59,246 bases of DNA from Acetobacteraceae bacterium (GTDB lineage: Bacteria > Pseudomonadota > Alphaproteobacteria > Acetobacterales > Acetobacteraceae), in contig CANJLW010000026.1 in NCBI GenBank assembly GCA_947475245.1, positions 1-59,246 on the forward strand, written 5' to 3'. Shown here in pieces: positions 1-8,760 of the stretch; within the stretch, counting starts at the first letter, position 1, and the number at the start of each line of letters is the position of its first letter. The position numbers were made by a program, and so were the translations under genes. The notes beneath the pieces were generated by a model. That model saw nothing but the letters and a program-made list of their open reading frames with translations, was not told where the DNA came from and did not search any database.

Positions 1-198
1 ACGCAAGGCGGGCCGCGACGGAACGAACGGGCGGAGATCGTGCGTCCGGACGGCACGCCGATCCCGCGGCTGTACAGCTCGGGCGAGTTGGGATCGATCT
101 ACAGCTATCTGTATCAGGGCACCGGCAATCTGGGCGAATGCCTGGCCTTCGGCCGTATCGCGGGGCGGAATGCTGTCGCGCAAGCGGCGTGGGGATAA
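1..198 (+). CDS. C-terminal end of an FAD-dependent oxidoreductase (fumarate reductase/ketosteroid dehydrogenase type), 5' truncated
   Basis: Reading frame 1 is open from the window edge to a TAA at 196-198 and encodes the last 65 residues of a protein. The end contains GELGSIYSYLYQG followed by GNLGECLAFGRIAG, the C-terminal FAD-contacting segment usual in the FAD-binding-2 / fumarate reductase flavoprotein family, where the G-E-x and A-F-G-R-I-A-G elements close the flavin site. The start and the N-terminal Rossmann motif lie outside the window, so the substrate cannot be named. It is followed by a strong hairpin and then by a convergent gene. The family call is fairly safe, the specific function is unknown. 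Confidence 0.75.
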   Translation, partial: TQGGPRRNERAEIVRPDGTPIPRLYSSGELGSIYSYLYQGTGNLGECLAFGRIAGRNAVAQAAWG

Positions 199-202
199 GC
201 AC

Positions 203-231
203 GGAAGCCGCCCGGGAAACGGGCGGCTTCC
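203..231. terminator. Hairpin between convergent genes
   Basis: A perfect 12-bp inverted repeat (GGAAGCCGCCCG at 203-214 and its complement at 220-231) with a 5-base loop lies directly after the flavoprotein stop and before the stop of the convergent SDR. There is no T tract on either side, so it is a terminator-like or 3'-stabilising hairpin rather than a canonical intrinsic terminator. Confidence 0.6.
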
Positions 232-242
232 ATTGGCTTCGG

Positions 243-1001
243 TCACATCGCGAAGCGTGACATGCCACCGTCCACGGGGATCACCGTGCCGGTGATGTAG
301 CCGGCGCGCGGCGAGGCCAGGAAGGTGACGAGATCGGCGAGTTCCTCCGGCTCGCCAAAGCGGCCCATCGGAATGTTCTGGGCGATATAGCGCTTGGTCA
401 CTTCCGGGTCCGGGTGCAGCCTTGTGCGAATTTGCTCGCTGTTGATCCGTCCCGGCGGAATGCAGTTGATGGTGATGCCGTCGGCGGCCAGATCGCGCGA
501 CAGGCCTTTCGACCAGGCGTGTACGGCGGCGCAGGCGGCCAGCGCCGCGCTGGTGGCGACCGGTTCGATAATGCCGGTGACGTTGACGATGCGGCCCCAT
601 TTTTGCGCGCGCATGCCGGGCATGAACGCATTGGTCAGGCGGCGCAGCGTCGTGAACTTCAGATCGAAGCCGGCGTTCCAGACCTCGTCGCGCGCCATCG
701 GTTCCGGCTTGCTCGACAATCCCGCGTTGTTGATCAGAATTTCCAGCCCGCCGAACGCGGCCTGGATCGCGGCGTGGACGTTGGTCGGGGCGTCCTGGTC
801 CATCAGATCGGCGACGATCACGACGGGGCGGGCGCCAGTTTCGGCGGCAATTTCGTCGGCCAGAGCCTCCATCGGGTCGCGACGGCGCGCCAGAATCGCC
901 AGTCGCACGCCCTCCCGCGCCAGGGACCGCGCGATTCCCACGCCGATCCCGGCGCTGGCGCCGGTTACCAGGGCGGTTTTGCCCGTCAGTTTCAGGTCCA
1001 T
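243..1001 (-). CDS. SDR family oxidoreductase lacking the catalytic tyrosine
   Basis: A 252-residue protein with the Rossmann NAD(P)-binding motif TGASAGIG at residues 13-20 and NNAG at 91-94, the normal length for a classical short-chain dehydrogenase. The active site is atypical. Lys165 is in place, but the residue four before it, normally Tyr, is His161, and the usual catalytic serine segment reads NVTG (140-143). The distal segment PPGRINSEQI (about 183-192) resembles a subgroup of SDRs in which the Tyr-x-x-x-Lys dyad is lost. It ends with the common substrate-loop/C-terminal PVDGG motif. The start ATG at 1001 matches the usual SDR N-terminus. It is divergent from the Bug-family gene. Cofactor binding is likely; classical dehydrogenase chemistry is doubtful. 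Confidence 0.85.
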   Translation of the reverse strand: MDLKLTGKTALVTGASAGIGVGIARSLAREGVRLAILARRRDPMEALADEIAAETGARPVVIVADLMDQDAPTNVHAAIQAAFGGLEILINNAGLSSKPEPMARDEVWNAGFDLKFTTLRRLTNAFMPGMRAQKWGRIVNVTGIIEPVATSAALAACAAVHAWSKGLSRDLAADGITINCIPPGRINSEQIRTRLHPDPEVTKRYIAQNIPMGRFGEPEELADLVTFLASPRAGYITGTVIPVDGGMSRFAM

Positions 1002-1143
1002 TGTTATCGCTCCTCAAGTGTCGCTGCATCGGATCGCCATCCGACGGGTTGGGTGGGCTGGTCAGCGCAGGTGGTTCGTGCTGGACTTTGCTTAAGGCCC
1101 GCAGCGGTCCGAGGCAAAATCACGTCCATACGGAGGATATACA

Positions 1144-2109
1144 ATGCGCCGTCGTAGTTTCCTGACATTGGCAGCCGGCGCGGCGGTGCCGCTTGCGGCC
1201 CCGGCCATCGCGCAGGGAAAGGCCTGGCCGAGCAAACCGGTCAAAGTCATCGTTCCATTTGCCGCCGGCGGTGGTACCGACATCGTTGCTCGGCCCTGGT
1301 GCGACAAGCTGAGCCAGATTTTCGGCCAGCAGTTCGTGATCGAAAATCGCGGCGGCGCCAGCGGCATGATCGGCACGGAAGCCGCCGCGCGTTCGGCCGC
1401 CGACGGCTATACGCTGCTGATGTCGTCGAGCACGACTATCGTCAATCTGCCGCTGCTGCGCACCGTGCCGTACGATCCGAAATCGCTGGAACCGATCGCG
1501 CGCCTGGGCGACGCGGTGACCGGTTTCGCGGTGCACCCGTCGGTCGGGGTCAAGACGTTTCAGGAGTTGCTGGACTACTGCAAGAAGAACCCCGGCAAGC
1601 TGGCGTTCGGGTCGTCGGGTCCCGGCACCGGGCCGCATTTGCGGTTGGAGATGCTGAAGTACCGAACCGGCGTCGATATCCTGCACGTGCCGTATCGCGG
1701 CGGCGCGGACAGCCTGACCGATCTGTTGTCGAACAACGTGCAATTGATGAACGAGCCGGTGACGACCGCGCACGTCAAAGCCGGCAAGTTGACGCTGCTG
1801 AACGTCAATCACTTCGAACGCAGCGTCGAATTCCCCGATATCCCGACGCTGACGGAACTCGGCTACCCCAACTCCGACGCGCCGATCTGGATCAGCCTGT
1901 GGTGTCCCGCCGGTTTTTCGCCGGAAATCAAGCAGCGGCTGAACGAAGAAATCGTGAAGCAGATGAAGGGAACCGAAATGCCCGACAAGCTGCGCCTGGC
2001 CGGTTCCGCGCCGGTGGTGCAGACGATCAAGGAGTTGGAGGCCTTTCGTGAGGCCGATGCCAAGATAATCGGGGAACTGATCAAGGCCGGGAATATCCGT
2101 ATCGACTGA
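1144..2109 (+). CDS. Bug-family tripartite tricarboxylate transporter substrate-binding protein
   Basis: A 321-residue exported solute-binding protein. The N-terminus MRRRSFL has a twin-arginine pattern followed by an Ala-rich hydrophobic stretch, with a likely cleavage after AIA at about residue 23. Mature-domain hallmarks of the Bug/TctC family (PF03401) are present: VPFAAGGGTDI at 37-47 and VIENRGGASGMIG at 65-77, which form the ligand-carboxylate loops, and length is typical. An AGGA-containing stretch (1134-1137) sits before the ATG. No TctA/TctB membrane components are nearby, which is common for orphan Bug proteins. The downstream acyl-CoA dehydrogenases suggest a carboxylic-acid ligand, but that is inference. 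A weak hairpin follows the stop. Confidence 0.92.
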   Translation: MRRRSFLTLAAGAAVPLAAPAIAQGKAWPSKPVKVIVPFAAGGGTDIVARPWCDKLSQIFGQQFVIENRGGASGMIGTEAAARSAADGYTLLMSSSTTIVNLPLLRTVPYDPKSLEPIARLGDAVTGFAVHPSVGVKTFQELLDYCKKNPGKLAFGSSGPGTGPHLRLEMLKYRTGVDILHVPYRGGADSLTDLLSNNVQLMNEPVTTAHVKAGKLTLLNVNHFERSVEFPDIPTLTELGYPNSDAPIWISLWCPAGFSPEIKQRLNEEIVKQMKGTEMPDKLRLAGSAPVVQTIKELEAFREADAKIIGELIKAGNIRID

Positions 2110-2112
2110 GTC

Positions 2113-2144
2113 GACCGCGTCCGCCGCGGTCCGTGCGACCTTTT
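2113..2144 (+). terminator. Weak terminator-like hairpin after the Bug-family gene
   Basis: GACCGCG at 2113-2119 pairs with CGCGGTC at 2125-2131 around a 5-base loop, and a TTTT run follows at 2141-2144. The gap between stem and T run is longer than in a standard intrinsic terminator, so strength is doubtful. Confidence 0.35.
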
Positions 2145-2189
2145 CGTGGCTGCTCTATCTGTCCTATATTGCGGGCAGAGGAGCAGTCC

Positions 2190-3320
2190 ATGAAATTCAG
2201 TTTTTCCAGTGAGCAGGACGAATTCAGAACCAACCTGCGGCGCTTTTTGACGGACCGGTCGCCGACCAAGGAAGTGCGCCGGTTGATGGAAACCGACGCC
2301 GGATGGGACCGCGACGCTTGGCGCGCGATGAACCAGGAACTCGGCCTGACCGCCGTGCGTATCCCCGAAGAATACGGCGGGCATGGCTTCGGCTTTGGCG
2401 AGCTTTGCATCGTGTTGGAGGAAATGGGCCGCGCCTGCATGTGCGCGCCGTATTTCGCGACGACGGTGCTGGCGGCGGGGGCAATCCTGAACGCGGGAAC
2501 CGATGCGCAGAAGCAGGCGCTGCTGCCCGGTATCGCGGCGGGCGACACCATCGCGACCCTGGCCTCGGCCGAAGACAACGGTCGCTGGGATGGCGCGTCC
2601 ACGACGCTGACCGCGACGCCGTCCGGTAGCGGTTACACGCTGAATGGCCACAAGAGCTTCGTGATCGATGGGCATACCGCCGATCTGATCGTCGTGCTGG
2701 CGCGCGCGCCGGGATCGTCCGGCGACAGCGGACTGTCGTTCTTTACGGTGTCCGGCGACGCGGCGGGGCTGACGCGTTCGGTGCTGAATACGATGGACCC
2801 GACGCGGAAGATGGCGCGCCTGACGTTTGACGGCGTGGAAGCCACGCTGTTGGGCGAAGCCGGCGGCGCGGCGGAACCGTTCGCGCGCACGATGACCGAA
2901 GCGGTCGTTTGCCTGTCCAACGAAATGGTCGGCGGCGCTGCTCGTCTACGTGAGGATTCAACGGCTTACGCGGTGATGCGGGTACAGTTCGGCCGCTCGA
3001 TCGCGTCATTCCAGTCGATGAAGCACAAGCTGGCGGACATGCTGCTGGAGGTTGAACTGGCGAAATCGACCGCATATTTCGCGGCGGCGGCGCTGGACGA
3101 TGGGGACGCGGACGCGGCGGCCTCGGCATCGCTGACCAAGGCGTTGGCGAGCGACACGTATATGCAGACCGCTGTTCATGCCGTGCAGATCCATGGCGGC
3201 ATCGGCTTTACCTGGGACAACGACACCCATCTTTGGTTCAAACGCGCCAAAAGTTCGGAGGTGTTGTTCGGCGACGCGCACCTCCACCGTGAACTGATGA
3301 TGCGCAACTGGGCCGCGTGA
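2190..3320 (+). CDS. Acyl-CoA dehydrogenase family protein (first subunit of a tandem pair)
   Basis: A 376-residue flavoprotein of the acyl-CoA dehydrogenase fold. The start at 2190 is chosen over an in-frame ATG at 2133 because the family N-terminus (MKFSFSSEQDEF) begins here and GAGGAG lies just upstream. N-terminal helical region, beta domain around residues 115-225, and C-terminal helical domain with RVQFGRSIASFQ and HGGIGFTW (335-342) are all visible. It sits 13 bp upstream of a second ACAD. Such adjacent non-identical ACAD genes commonly make heteromeric alpha2-beta2 enzymes in steroid and side-chain degradation. This copy lacks an obvious C-terminal catalytic E-G-T motif, consistent with a partner subunit. 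The substrate is unknown. Confidence 0.9.
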   Translation: MKFSFSSEQDEFRTNLRRFLTDRSPTKEVRRLMETDAGWDRDAWRAMNQELGLTAVRIPEEYGGHGFGFGELCIVLEEMGRACMCAPYFATTVLAAGAILNAGTDAQKQALLPGIAAGDTIATLASAEDNGRWDGASTTLTATPSGSGYTLNGHKSFVIDGHTADLIVVLARAPGSSGDSGLSFFTVSGDAAGLTRSVLNTMDPTRKMARLTFDGVEATLLGEAGGAAEPFARTMTEAVVCLSNEMVGGAARLREDSTAYAVMRVQFGRSIASFQSMKHKLADMLLEVELAKSTAYFAAAALDDGDADAAASASLTKALASDTYMQTAVHAVQIHGGIGFTWDNDTHLWFKRAKSSEVLFGDAHLHRELMMRNWAA

Positions 3321-3333
3321 GGGGGAGACAGAC

Positions 3334-4590
3334 ATGAGCGAGAACACAGAAGCCCAGGTCCGCGCCGAATGCCGCGCTTGGTTGGAAGCCAATTGGAACC
3401 CGGAATACGGGCTGGTGGAATGGCGCACGAAGCTGATTGAATCCGGCTGGGGTGCGCCGCATTGGCCGAAAGCCTGGTACGGGCGCGATCTGTCGACCGG
3501 GCTGGTTCCGGTGGTGGAAGAGGAATTCCAGCGCATCGGCGCGGTGGGTGTCGCGAAAGCCGGCATCCGCGTGTTGGCGGCTGCGACGATCCTGGCGCAT
3601 GGCACCGACATGCATAAGGAGAAGTTCCTGCGCCGCATCCTGACCGGGGAAGACACCTGGTGCCAGTTGTTCAGCGAACCCGGCAGCGGATCGGATGTCG
3701 CCGGTGCCGTGACCCGCGCGGAGATGAAGGGCAACCAGTGGATCGTCAACGGGCAGAAGGTATGGACCACCAGCGCGCATAAGGCGCATTGGGGCCTGCT
3801 GCTGGCCCGCACGGACTGGGACAAGCGCAAGCACAAGGGCCTGTCGTATTTCATCATCGACATGAAGCAGCCCGGCGTCACGGTGCAGCCTCTGCGGCAG
3901 ATGAACGGCCATGCTTCGTTCAATCAGGTGTTCCTGACCGATGCGACCGTGCAGCCGGAGTTCCTGGTGGCGGAGGTCGGCGACGGCTGGGCGGTGACGA
4001 CCACGACGCTGATGCACGAACGGCGCGGCGCGGACGCGCTACGCAGTTGGGCGCGCGGCTCCACCCGTCCGGGCAAGGTGTACGACGAAGAGCGCGCCGA
4101 AATCGAAACGACGATGGAGCCGTACAAGTGGTATCCGCAGCGGGCCGGTCGGGTCGATCTGATCATGCCGCGCGCGCGCGAAACCGGCAGCATCGACGAT
4201 CCGGTGGTGCGCCAGGAGATCGCGAAGCTGCTGTGTATGTCCAAAGCCGCGGAATGGACCGCGCGTAGGGCTCGCACGGCGCAGGAGCAGGGGCGTCCGC
4301 AAGGTCCCGAAGGCTCTCTGGGTAAGCTGATTTCCAGCCATGTCGCCCGCGCCTCGGCGCGTGTGCATACGCAGATGTCCGGGGCAAACGCGCTTCTGAC
4401 GGGTGCGGGCAGTCCGATGGATGGCGTGATCGCGGAAATTCTGGTGTCCGTGCCGGCGACGTCGATCGCGGGCGGGACCGACGAAATTCAGCGGAACATC
4501 ATCGCCGAACGCGTGCTGGGCCTGCCGAAGGAGCCGAGCGTGGATTCCGATAAGCCGTATCGGGATGTGCCGCGTAATATTGTCGGCTGA
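3334..4590 (+). CDS. Acyl-CoA dehydrogenase family protein (second subunit of a tandem pair)
   Basis: A 418-residue acyl-CoA dehydrogenase. A GGGGGAGA Shine-Dalgarno sequence precedes the ATG. The FAD/substrate loop CQLFSEPGSGSDVAG is at residues 110-124, followed by the beta-domain phrase VNGQKVWTT. The C-terminal helix carries GGTDEIQRNIIAERVLGLP, typical of the FadE17/FadE26-like branch, where the E-G-T glutamate is replaced by G-G-T. Together with the preceding gene it probably forms an operon and possibly a heteromeric enzyme introducing a 2,3-double bond into an acyl-CoA thioester. It would pass electrons to ETF, which is not encoded nearby. The pairing is inferred from adjacency and family precedent. 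Confidence 0.92.
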   Translation: MSENTEAQVRAECRAWLEANWNPEYGLVEWRTKLIESGWGAPHWPKAWYGRDLSTGLVPVVEEEFQRIGAVGVAKAGIRVLAAATILAHGTDMHKEKFLRRILTGEDTWCQLFSEPGSGSDVAGAVTRAEMKGNQWIVNGQKVWTTSAHKAHWGLLLARTDWDKRKHKGLSYFIIDMKQPGVTVQPLRQMNGHASFNQVFLTDATVQPEFLVAEVGDGWAVTTTTLMHERRGADALRSWARGSTRPGKVYDEERAEIETTMEPYKWYPQRAGRVDLIMPRARETGSIDDPVVRQEIAKLLCMSKAAEWTARRARTAQEQGRPQGPEGSLGKLISSHVARASARVHTQMSGANALLTGAGSPMDGVIAEILVSVPATSIAGGTDEIQRNIIAERVLGLPKEPSVDSDKPYRDVPRNIVG

Positions 4591-4714
4591 TCGCGACTTC
4601 TGAGTCCGACGGGGGGCGGTTGCGCCCTCCGTCACACGCGATTGGCCAAAGTTCGCGATCTGAGCTACGTCGGTACGGATTATCCGATCATCTGTATCAC
4701 CGGGAGCCGCATCG

Positions 4715-5512
4715 ATGGACTTGCGTCTGAAAGATAAGGTTGTGCTGATCACGGGTTCGACCCGTGGGATCGGTCTTGCCACCGCGCGGGCTTTTGCCGC
4801 GGAGGGATGTCGGATCGTGCTGTCCGGTCGCTCACCCGCGACCCTGACCGAGGCCGCGCGGGAATTGCGCGAGGCCGGCGCGACGGTCGTCGAACACGCC
4901 GCCGATGTGACGAAGGCCGAGGATGCGGCGGCGGTCGTGCAGGCCGCCGTCGCGGCGTTCGGCGGTATCGACATCCTGGTGAACAATGTCGGCGGCGGCG
5001 GCGGCGGGGCGCGGATCGAGAACAGCACCGACGAAGACTGGCACGGCGTGCTGGACACCAACCTGGTGCAAACCGTCCGCATGATGCGCCTCGCGCTGCC
5101 GCACATGACCGGTCGCCCTGGGGCTTCGGTGATCAATGTCGCTTCGATCTCCGGCTGGACGCCGCAACTGGCGATGTCCGGACAGTATGGCGCGGCGAAA
5201 GCGGCGTTGATCTTCGATACGGAACGTTGGGCGTTGGAGTTTGTGCCGCACGGCGTGCGGGTCAATACGGTTTCGCCCGGATCGATCCTGGTGCCGGGCA
5301 ATGGTTGGGACCGGTATCGTCTCTCCAATCCAGCCTATTACGACGATTACGTCGCGCAGGGCTTCCCGATGGGGCGGCTGGGTTCGGCGGAGGAAGTCGC
5401 GGACGTCATCGTTTTCACCGCCTCGCCCCGCGCCCACTGGATCAACGGGCGGAATATTCCGGTCGATGGCCTGGAACAGCCCTACCCGCCGTTGGATCGG
5501 CGCCCTTACTAA
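4715..5512 (+). CDS. SDR family oxidoreductase (canonical)
   Basis: A 265-residue classical SDR: TGSTRGIG at 13-20, NNVG at 90-93, Asn116, Ser144, Tyr158 and Lys162 give a complete catalytic tetrad, unlike the SDR at 243-1001. An unusual run of six glycines occupies residues 93-98 immediately after the NNVG motif. The C-terminal VDGLEQPYPPL tail extends slightly beyond the usual VDGG end. The gene lies 124 bp after the acyl-CoA dehydrogenase pair in the same direction and has its own GGGAG site, so it may be separately transcribed. A role as a 3-hydroxyacyl-type dehydrogenase in the same catabolic route is possible, but only by context. Confidence 0.92.
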   Translation: MDLRLKDKVVLITGSTRGIGLATARAFAAEGCRIVLSGRSPATLTEAARELREAGATVVEHAADVTKAEDAAAVVQAAVAAFGGIDILVNNVGGGGGGARIENSTDEDWHGVLDTNLVQTVRMMRLALPHMTGRPGASVINVASISGWTPQLAMSGQYGAAKAALIFDTERWALEFVPHGVRVNTVSPGSILVPGNGWDRYRLSNPAYYDDYVAQGFPMGRLGSAEEVADVIVFTASPRAHWINGRNIPVDGLEQPYPPLDRRPY

Positions 5513-5607
5513 GACGGCACCGCGATGGTCGTGACCCATAGGGTGGCGATGCGCGACGGCGTTCGCCCCCCTTCAAAACGCGGCGGTTTTCGCTATAGCC
5601 ATATGCC

Positions 5608-6357
5608 ATGATCGAGTTTTCCCAAGCACCGGCTTCCCTGCCGCCCGGCAGGCGCGTCTATGCCATCGGCGACATCCATGGTTGCGCCGAGCAACTGGCC
5701 AATTTGCATAGGTTGATCGAGGAGGATATCGCGAGCCGTCCGATCGATGCGCCATTACTGGTGCATATCGGCGACTACGTCGATCGCGGCCCGGATACCG
5801 CCGGCGTGCTCGCTCGTTTGGCGTCCGGGGATGTCATTCCCGGCGTGCCGACCGTGAACCTGATGGGCAATCACGAAAACACGATGCTGGAGGCATTGTC
5901 CGGCGAGCGTGCCGCCGCGACCGATTGGTTGTTCGCCGGCGGCAAGCCCTCGTTGGAAAGCTACGGTGTCGATCCGGCATCGCATCGCGATTCCTGGGCG
6001 CCGGCGATCCCCCCCGAACACATCGTGTTCTTGAAGAGCCTGGTGCTGATGCACCGAGAGGGCGGATACGCGTTCGTGCATGGCGGCGTGCGGCCCGGCG
6101 TGGCGCTGGAAAACCAGGCGCGCGACGATCTGCTGCGGCTGCGTCAGCCGTTCCTGTATTCCGAGTCCGACTTCGGCGCTGTCGTGGTGCATGGGCATAC
6201 GCCGGTGAAGGCTCCGGTGATCAAGCACAACCGCATCGCGATCGACACCGGCGCGGTGTTCGGCGGGCCGCTGACCTGCCTGGTTCTGGAAGCCGATCGG
6301 CTCGGCTTTTTGACCTCCGACCCGGTGCACGAGCCGGTTTCCATCGCACACCGGTGA
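5608..6357 (+). CDS. Metallophosphoesterase / PPP-family protein phosphatase
   Basis: A 249-residue cytoplasmic protein with the full calcineurin-like metal signature: GDIHG (21-25), GDYVDRG (55-61), GNHE (87-90), then VHGG and VHGHT in the C-terminal half. This order is typical of bacterial PPP-type Ser/Thr phosphatases and ApaH/PrpE-like enzymes with a di-metal (Mn/Fe) centre. Length matches the family. An AT-rich sequence with a possible -10 (TATAGC, around 5594-5599) lies close upstream, suggesting an own promoter. The substrate (phosphoprotein or a small phosphoester) cannot be decided from sequence. The next gene starts 55 bp downstream in the same direction. Confidence 0.9.
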   Translation: MIEFSQAPASLPPGRRVYAIGDIHGCAEQLANLHRLIEEDIASRPIDAPLLVHIGDYVDRGPDTAGVLARLASGDVIPGVPTVNLMGNHENTMLEALSGERAAATDWLFAGGKPSLESYGVDPASHRDSWAPAIPPEHIVFLKSLVLMHREGGYAFVHGGVRPGVALENQARDDLLRLRQPFLYSESDFGAVVVHGHTPVKAPVIKHNRIAIDTGAVFGGPLTCLVLEADRLGFLTSDPVHEPVSIAHR

Positions 6358-6412
6358 CGATGGGATTGGACGATTTGGCCTCGCCCGCGACCCGTCCAGC
6401 GCCGGTCGTGTG

Positions 6413-7561
6413 ATGCAGGCGATTTTCGCCGGGCTGTTGGCGGCGTTTGTCGGCTTTGCGTCCTCTTTCGCCGTGGTCATTCAGGGGTTGGTCGGCGTCG
6501 GGGCGTCGCAGGCGCAGTCGGCGTCCGGCCTGATGGCGCTGTCGATCCTGATGGGCGTCTGCGGGATCGCGCTGTCGCTGTGGCGGCGGGAACCGATCAG
6601 CGTCGCCTGGTCCACGTCCGGCGCGGCGCTTTTGGCGACGTCGGTGCCGCCGGAGGGCGGGTTTTCGGCCGCCGTCGGGGCGTTTCTGATTTCCGGCGGG
6701 TTGATTGTCGCCGCCGGATTGTTCCGGCCGTTCGGCAAGGCCGTCGCGTCGATCCCGCCGTCGCTGGCCAACGCGATGCTGGCGGGTGTCTTGCTCAATC
6801 TGTGCATCGCCCCGGTGAAAGCGGTCGCGACCATTCCGGCGATGGCATTGCCGGTCGTGCTGGTCTGGGCGGTCATGCTGCGGGTCAAACGGGTCCTGGC
6901 GGTGCCGGCCGCGGTTATCGTGGCGGTCACGGCGATCCTGCTGCAAGGATCGGCCGCTGATCCGGGCGGGTGGTGGCCGGAGCCTGTCTGGGTGGCGCCC
7001 ACATTCTCCGTGGCCGCGGCGATCGGACTGGCCTTGCCGTTATTCGTGGTGACGATGGCGTCGCAGAACATTCCCGGCATGGCCGTGCTGCACATGAACG
7101 GGTTTCGCCCGCCGCCGGGGCCGCTGTTCGTCGCCACCGGCGCGTTCAGCCTGCTCGCCGCCCCGTTCGGCGGTCATGCCCTTAACCTTGCCGCGATCAC
7201 CGCCGCCATGTGCGCCGGACCGGACGTGCACCCCGATCCCGCTCGACGCTATCCCGCCGCGATCGTCGCCGGTCTGGGCTATATCGTCCTGGGCCTGATG
7301 GCGGGGGCCGCGACGGCCTTTATCGCGGCCTCGCCGCCGGTGTTGATCCAGGCGGTCGCCGGGCTGGCCTTGCTGGGGTCGTTCGGCTCCGCCCTGTTCG
7401 GCGCGATGCGCGACGATTCCGCGCGGGAGGCAGCGGTCGTGACCTTTGTCGTGTCGGCGTCCGGTCTTGGGTTCCTGGGGATCAGCGGCGCTTTCTGGGG
7501 TTTGCTGGCGGGTGGCGCGATGCTGGCGCTGACGCGGTATCGGCTTTCGACCGGGCGGTGA
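6413..7561 (+). CDS. BenE-family benzoate/H+ symporter-like membrane protein
   Basis: A 382-residue polytopic inner-membrane protein with about ten to twelve hydrophobic segments and few charged residues. The phrase VGASQAQSASGL near the N-terminus, the motif TSVPPEGGF, the SQNIPGMAVL segment, and the late GAFSLLAAPFGGHALNLAAITAA stretch in pieces match the BenE family (PF03594) of aromatic-acid/proton symporters. ATG 6413 is preferred over an adjacent GTG at 6410. No ben catabolic genes are next to it, so benzoate as substrate is only a family default. Its stop is contiguous with the stop of the convergent Gfo/Idh/MocA gene, leaving no intergenic space. Confidence 0.85.
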   Translation: MQAIFAGLLAAFVGFASSFAVVIQGLVGVGASQAQSASGLMALSILMGVCGIALSLWRREPISVAWSTSGAALLATSVPPEGGFSAAVGAFLISGGLIVAAGLFRPFGKAVASIPPSLANAMLAGVLLNLCIAPVKAVATIPAMALPVVLVWAVMLRVKRVLAVPAAVIVAVTAILLQGSAADPGGWWPEPVWVAPTFSVAAAIGLALPLFVVTMASQNIPGMAVLHMNGFRPPPGPLFVATGAFSLLAAPFGGHALNLAAITAAMCAGPDVHPDPARRYPAAIVAGLGYIVLGLMAGAATAFIAASPPVLIQAVAGLALLGSFGSALFGAMRDDSAREAAVVTFVVSASGLGFLGISGAFWGLLAGGAMLALTRYRLSTGR

Positions 7562-8710
7562 TCAGGGGCGCAGCGGGGGAACGTCGATCCAGCGGCTTTC
7601 CCGATCGCTTTGATAGGCCAGTTCGGCAAGCTGCACGGCTTTCGCCCCTTCCAGGAACGTCGGCACGAACGGCGCATCTTCCGCCACGTGGCGCAGGAAG
7701 CCGTCCCAGCAGGCGCGGAAACTGGGCGGGTATGCGATGTTGTCGGGCACGGACTGCCATTGGTCATAGAAGTTCATGGGTTGCGGGTGATCCGCGTTCC
7801 AGGGCGGCTTCGGCGTGTTGACCAGGGCCTGCGTGCGGCAGTGGTGCAGACCGGCAACCGCCGAACCATGCGTGCCGTCGATGTGGATCGTCAGCATATC
7901 GTCGCGGCGCAGGCGCGTGGCCCAGGACGTGCTGACCGTGGCGAGGATGCCGCCTTCGAGTTCCAGCATTCCGTACGCCGCGTCGTCGGCATCCACGTCG
8001 TAATCGACGCCGCGTTCGTCTCGGCGCTTGGGCGTGTGAATGGCGGTGCGGCACAGGATCCGCGTGACCGGCGCGACGACGCGATCGACGATGTATCGCC
8101 AGTGCGCGTACATATCCAGGGCAACGCCGCCGCCCTCGGCCTTGCGGTAATTCCAGCTTGACCGTTGCGACGGCTGGAAGATGCCGTCGAAGACCCACCA
8201 GCCGAACTCGATCTTGACCGACAGGATGCGACCGAAGAACCCGGCGTCGCGCAACATGCGCAGCTTCATCAGGCCCGGCAGGTGAACCTTGTCCTGAATG
8301 ACGCCATGTTTGACTCCGCGCTGTGTCGCCAGACGTGTCAGTTCCAGGGCGGTATCCAGATCCGGCGCCATGGGCTTTTCCAGGTAGACATGCTTTCCCG
8401 CCGCGATCGCGCGTTTGGCCAGCGGAGCGCGATAGCCGGTGACCGAGCAGTCGAAGAAGATGTCGTTGCCGGGGTCGCCGAGGGCACGGTCCAGGTTCTC
8501 CGTCCAGCCCAGCACGTCGTTCGCGAGCACCAGGGCTTCCAGCTTTTCGGGGGAACGACCGGTCAGGATCACATCCGGCATAAGCCGGTCGCCGTTGCTC
8601 AGGAGGAGTCCGCCTTCCCTGCGGATCTCCATGAGGTTACGCAAATGCTGCGTCGTGCCCATCCGTCCGGTCGCGCCGTTCAGGATAATGCCCAGCCGTC
8701 GATCCGCCAT
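7562..8710 (-). CDS. Gfo/Idh/MocA family NAD(P)-dependent oxidoreductase
   Basis: A 382-residue protein. The N-terminal Rossmann domain has G-A-T-G-R-M-G at 12-18, and the family signature EKPMA follows a GKHVYLEKP phrase near residue 110, where the Lys is catalytic. The C-terminal alpha/beta domain contains GGGVALDMYAHW, matching the usual G-G-x-x-x-D-x-x-x-H active-site helix. These enzymes oxidise sugar or inositol hydroxyls or reduce the corresponding ketones. It lies between a BenE-like transporter (convergent) and a FAD oxidase (divergent). The substrate is not identifiable, but membership in the family is clear. Confidence 0.93.
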   Translation of the reverse strand: MADRRLGIILNGATGRMGTTQHLRNLMEIRREGGLLLSNGDRLMPDVILTGRSPEKLEALVLANDVLGWTENLDRALGDPGNDIFFDCSVTGYRAPLAKRAIAAGKHVYLEKPMAPDLDTALELTRLATQRGVKHGVIQDKVHLPGLMKLRMLRDAGFFGRILSVKIEFGWWVFDGIFQPSQRSSWNYRKAEGGGVALDMYAHWRYIVDRVVAPVTRILCRTAIHTPKRRDERGVDYDVDADDAAYGMLELEGGILATVSTSWATRLRRDDMLTIHIDGTHGSAVAGLHHCRTQALVNTPKPPWNADHPQPMNFYDQWQSVPDNIAYPPSFRACWDGFLRHVAEDAPFVPTFLEGAKAVQLAELAYQSDRESRWIDVPPLRP

Positions 8711-8760
8711 GTAATCTCCCGTATCAGCCGCGGCTCACGCACTGGTCGAACCGTTCGGCC

